Source: Promethearchaeia archaeon (lineage in GTDB: Archaea; Asgardarchaeota; Lokiarchaeia; Sigyniarchaeales; SOKP01). Taken from it: a stretch of DNA of 64,000 nucleotides. A model generated the notes under the pieces. The model had not been told where the DNA came from. It saw only the letters and a program-made list of their open reading frames with translations, and searched no databases. Below are positions 60,934 through 64,000 of this stretch, piece by piece. The position numbers were made by a program, and so were the translations under genes. The stretch's first letter is position 1. Each line of letters starts with the position of its first letter. The stretch covers positions 18,053 to 82,052 of the forward strand of contig JAHQWJ010000141.1 of assembly GCA_029856125.1 (NCBI GenBank), written 5' to 3'.

Positions 60934-63900
60934 TAAACCTTAACCGTAAAAACAAAAAAAGACTCAAAACGCTCATAATACTCCTAATTTTAGCAGGGAC
61001 ACCCATTCTATCGTTAGTTTTAATTAATATTAAATGGACGTATTTTATAAGTGAAGCAAATGTAAGTAGAGCTAAAAACCTTGCGACATTATTTACAAGT
61101 ACGCATCACAATCAAATAGGATTGTTTGTGGAGCCTGATATCGATTCTAATTATAGGGCTATAGATTCCACAAATTTTACTTTTACTAATATGTATGCCC
61201 CAGACTTAATTGATCCTAACAATAATATCAATATAGAATTTTTTCTAAAAGATATCTTCTTTGATTATATATTTGAAAAACAAAATTACGATGGGTCTTA
61301 TTCAGATATCGCCGGCTTAGGAAATTTATTTTCTACTTATATGGCTATTGAAACCCTGAAAATAGCAAATATCTCGTACTTCGAGAGAAAAGTTCAGCTT
61401 GGAGAAACAGATAATATAGCGAATTACTTATTGAGTTCTCTTAATGGTGGTGGATGGGGCTTTAAATTTAATCAATTGCTAAACGATTCAGACATAATTT
61501 CTACTTTTAGCGCTATTGAATTAGCATACAGCATATCTGAAATTCCTATTATTACTAATAAGAAAGTCGGAGAATTTATTAATTCTACATGGTCTTTAGG
61601 TAGCTATAGATTAACAAACAACTCTTTAATCATTACTCCTGAGACGACTTTCTACGGCGTAAGAGCTTATTTAGGAATGAATATGTCGTACAATATAATT
61701 GATTTAGGAGAAATTTTGGTGTATTTTAGTTCATTATATAATCATCTTGATGGCGGTTATTTTAATCCGGAAACTAGCAGCTCAGATATACAATCTACCT
61801 ATTACACTATATCTACGCTAGATTTATTGGGATTTCCTTTATCAAATTCATCTAAAACAATGGAATTTGTGTTGAATTGCTCAAATCTTAATGGAGGTTT
61901 TGGACCCCATCCAAATGCTTCAATATCAGATTTTAAATCGGGTTGGGCAGCAATGAAATCAATTGGAATATTAACACCATTGCTTAATCTCACGGTTGAG
62001 GATTCTAATTTAATACAACAAGTATCTATTCAATATTATAACTGGCTGCGCTTTTTTCAAGCTAGGAATGCTCTGTTTGGTCAAATTACTATAGAATCTA
62101 ACTATTTTGGTATGTTAACATACAATACAATGGGATATTTAGATTCAATGCAAACACCTCAATTTCAAGCAGCAAAAAATAATATTTTAAATTTTGTTGG
62201 GGCATGTTATAATCTATATGACGGAGGGTTTGGCTCTCAACCGGGACAAAATGCAACATTATTTTCAACTTATTGCGGTATTAAGCTTTTAGAGATGATT
62301 ATTCCTCGAGATCGTCCATGGTTTCAAACAACTCCTATCAATGTACTAAACAAGACTAAAAATTATCTCGCTAGCTTACAAAATCCTGATGGTGGATTTA
62401 GAGTTGGTGATGACCTTGATTATTTGTTTTCTCTTTTTGGAGCTTTTTCCGTACTTTTTACGGATTTAATTAATACTAATACATCCACTGTAGAAAGTAC
62501 ATATTGGGCTTTAGTTTCTTTAGAGCTGATTAACGGACTTCATACGATTCAATACAATAATTTTTCACATTGGGTAAGGTCCTGTCAAAACGCAGATGGA
62601 GGATTTTCCATAGTTATAGGATTTCATAGTGATATCATTTCTACATATTATGGACTACAAATTTTTAATGAAGACTTCGTTCAAGGACCAATTTCGAAAA
62701 TGTCAGCAATTAATTTTTTAATTTCGTCGCAAACTTTGGATGGTAGTTTCTCTCTGCTGCCCATGATGGGTGATTTTTTAGACTTACCATCATCATTTCT
62801 TACTACATATATGGCTTCTAAATCGTTATACGATTACGATTTTCAACCCGAAAACATTAAAGATGCACTTTTTTGGTTTTCTGATTGTATCAGCAGCCGT
62901 ACGGGAGGATTCGGAGATAATCCAAATTTTGGAGCTGATTTAAGAAATTCTCCTTATGGAATCATAATAATTGATGAATTAAAATATGATCAAAGTTTCG
63001 ACTCGAAACCTTGGAATGTGCTATTAATATATATTTTATTAACTGAAGCTGGTATTTTAGCCGCTTATGTATTTCTTATAATTCGCAAGAAAATTTCTTT
63101 AATAAAGAGAATTAAAGAAAAAGTAGGTCTGGGAGGGAAAATTACCCCATCCTATCTTCAAAGGTTCCCAGCAATTCATTGTGAAAATTTTAGCGTATAT
63201 GCTGGGGGTAAGGTAATTGTTGATTCTGTTACAATGAAGGTAGAGCACGGTCAAATTCTGGGAATATTAGGTGAAAGTGGAGCAGGTAAATCCACCTTCA
63301 TTAAAGGTTTATTGGGAATGAGAAAAATTACCGGATTCTGCCAAATTTTTGGGTTAAATATAAATAAAAGAACTTCAAAAAAGATAAGGCCTATATACGG
63401 GTATGTTCCTCAAGATCTAGGTAAAATTTATCAAGATTTCACTGTAATTGATAATTTACTCTCATTTGGGAACCAGTACGGTCTAACTGAGCAAGAAATA
63501 ATAAGTAGGTCTAAAAGACTCTTGCGAAGCTTAGAAATTGAAGATAAACTGAATGAATTAGTTAGAAATCTCTCAGGAGGTCAAAAACGTAGAGTTAGCA
63601 TAGCAATCGGCTTAATTCATTCACCTATCTTTCTCATTTTAGACGAACCTACTTCGGGATTAGATCCGATTATTCGTGAAAATTTATGGTTAGCTTTAAC
63701 AAAAATTAATGAGCAGTTTGGTACAACATTAATAGTAATCACTCACTATCCAGAAGAATCTCGATTTTGTAATAGGGTTGCGATTTTTGGCAGGAATAGA
63801 GGAGTTATAGATTTCGGTAAACCTAAGGAATTACTAACTCAGTTACCAGGCAAAGGGCGCTCAATTGAACTAAGTTTTAACACAATTCAAGAAAATGTAG

Positions 63901-64000
63901 TTAAAAGGTTAGAATCTATAGATGGAATAGAAAATGTCTTAGAAAATAAAGCAGGAACAGAGTATTCAATATTCACTAATCTAAGTGTCGAGTTTCTTAT
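60930..64000 (+). CDS. Membrane-anchored toroid (squalene-cyclase/prenyltransferase-like) domain fused to ABC ATPase (partial)
   Basis: An open frame of about 1023 codons running off the right edge; start probably ATA 60930. A basic N-terminus is followed by a helix (TLIILLILAGTPILSLVLIN). Residues ~110-680 hold about nine alpha-toroid repeats with [D/N]G[G/S]-[F/W/Y] turns: YDGSYSD, NGGGWGF, LDGGYFN, LNGGFGP, YDGGFGS, PDGGFRV, ADGGFSI, LDGSFSL, TGGFGDN, each preceded by a helix. A second helix (LLIYILLTEAGILAAYVFLI) leads to an ABC ATPase: GESGAGKST, VPQDLG, NLSGGQKRRVS, LILDEPTSGLDP, ITHYPEE. The toroid should lie outside the cell with the ATPase inside. Confidence 0.88.
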   Translation, partial: MINLNRKNKKRLKTLIILLILAGTPILSLVLINIKWTYFISEANVSRAKNLATLFTSTHHNQIGLFVEPDIDSNYRAIDSTNFTFTNMYAPDLIDPNNNINIEFFLKDIFFDYIFEKQNYDGSYSDIAGLGNLFSTYMAIETLKIANISYFERKVQLGETDNIANYLLSSLNGGGWGFKFNQLLNDSDIISTFSAIELAYSISEIPIITNKKVGEFINSTWSLGSYRLTNNSLIITPETTFYGVRAYLGMNMSYNIIDLGEILVYFSSLYNHLDGGYFNPETSSSDIQSTYYTISTLDLLGFPLSNSSKTMEFVLNCSNLNGGFGPHPNASISDFKSGWAAMKSIGILTPLLNLTVEDSNLIQQVSIQYYNWLRFFQARNALFGQITIESNYFGMLTYNTMGYLDSMQTPQFQAAKNNILNFVGACYNLYDGGFGSQPGQNATLFSTYCGIKLLEMIIPRDRPWFQTTPINVLNKTKNYLASLQNPDGGFRVGDDLDYLFSLFGAFSVLFTDLINTNTSTVESTYWALVSLELINGLHTIQYNNFSHWVRSCQNADGGFSIVIGFHSDIISTYYGLQIFNEDFVQGPISKMSAINFLISSQTLDGSFSLLPMMGDFLDLPSSFLTTYMASKSLYDYDFQPENIKDALFWFSDCISSRTGGFGDNPNFGADLRNSPYGIIIIDELKYDQSFDSKPWNVLLIYILLTEAGILAAYVFLIIRKKISLIKRIKEKVGLGGKITPSYLQRFPAIHCENFSVYAGGKVIVDSVTMKVEHGQILGILGESGAGKSTFIKGLLGMRKITGFCQIFGLNINKRTSKKIRPIYGYVPQDLGKIYQDFTVIDNLLSFGNQYGLTEQEIISRSKRLLRSLEIEDKLNELVRNLSGGQKRRVSIAIGLIHSPIFLILDEPTSGLDPIIRENLWLALTKINEQFGTTLIVITHYPEESRFCNRVAIFGRNRGVIDFGKPKELLTQLPGKGRSIELSFNTIQENVVKRLESIDGIENVLENKAGTEYSIFTNLSVEFL

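Noticed and set aside
61802..61993. Open frame on the - strand inside the toroid repeats
   Set aside because: It is short, has no start context, and lies wholly within the long + strand frame whose repeats are clearly coding.

Overview
The window is AT-rich archaeal DNA, most probably from an Asgard archaeon of the Lokiarchaeia type. This rests on gene content read from translations, not on a database search. The pointers are an archaeal-type formyltransferase (Ftr) of the tetrahydromethanopterin C1 pathway, ADP-forming acyl-CoA synthetase, many ferredoxin- and flavin-dependent enzymes, frequent TTG starts, and two members of a CPxC/VPxG zinc-domain family that I associate with Lokiarchaeia.

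Layout. 1-3461: 2-oxoacid:ferredoxin oxidoreductase (end of alpha, then beta and gamma) followed by an FrhB-PyrK fusion flavoprotein that could move electrons to another carrier. 3449-7608: an Fe-S protein, two DMT transporters and a UroD-family protein. 7865-14766: a tandem duplication of an ABC ATPase plus a permease fused to a CPBP intramembrane protease. 14784-24761: housekeeping and small-molecule genes (M28 peptidase, two MBL-fold proteins, ferredoxin, LsrF-like aldolase, alcohol dehydrogenase, DUF3795, RHH and DtxR-type regulators, PhnN). 24992-26578: L-serine dehydratase.

26513-39210 is an accessory, rearranged stretch. A double-HNH gene lies between direct repeats that carry the serine dehydratase tail and the 5' end of a tRNA-like gene. 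Next come a SIR2-TPR protein with a small partner sharing its C-terminal domain (a candidate defence pair), a broken hsp20 end whose intact relative lies about 5.6 kb further on, mosaic repeats and palindromes, a small zinc-ribbon gene, a ParB-like gene, and a GH130 / GT4-glycosidase-like pair.

39081-56676: Hsp20, an AAA-type ATPase facing a possible longin-like protein, Ftr, transglutaminase, two flavoproteins, a four-gene oxidoreductase operon (two GlcD-like flavoproteins, an OB-like protein, a CCG Fe-S protein), CPBP protease, GNAT, acyl-CoA synthetase, small proteins and an acyl-CoA synthetase (ADP-forming) alpha-like protein.

57510-64000: an ABC exporter operon with two ABC-2 permeases, an ATPase and, running off the window, a very unusual protein joining a transmembrane anchor, a large squalene-cyclase/prenyltransferase-like toroid repeat domain, a second membrane helix and an ABC ATPase. 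Two of these genes lack any usual start codon where good Shine-Dalgarno sequences place one, and probably start at AUA or a similar codon.

No rRNA, CRISPR array or recognisable transposase was seen. The strongest candidates for undescribed biology are the toroid-ABC exporter, the SIR2-TPR pair, and the repeat-bounded HNH segment.
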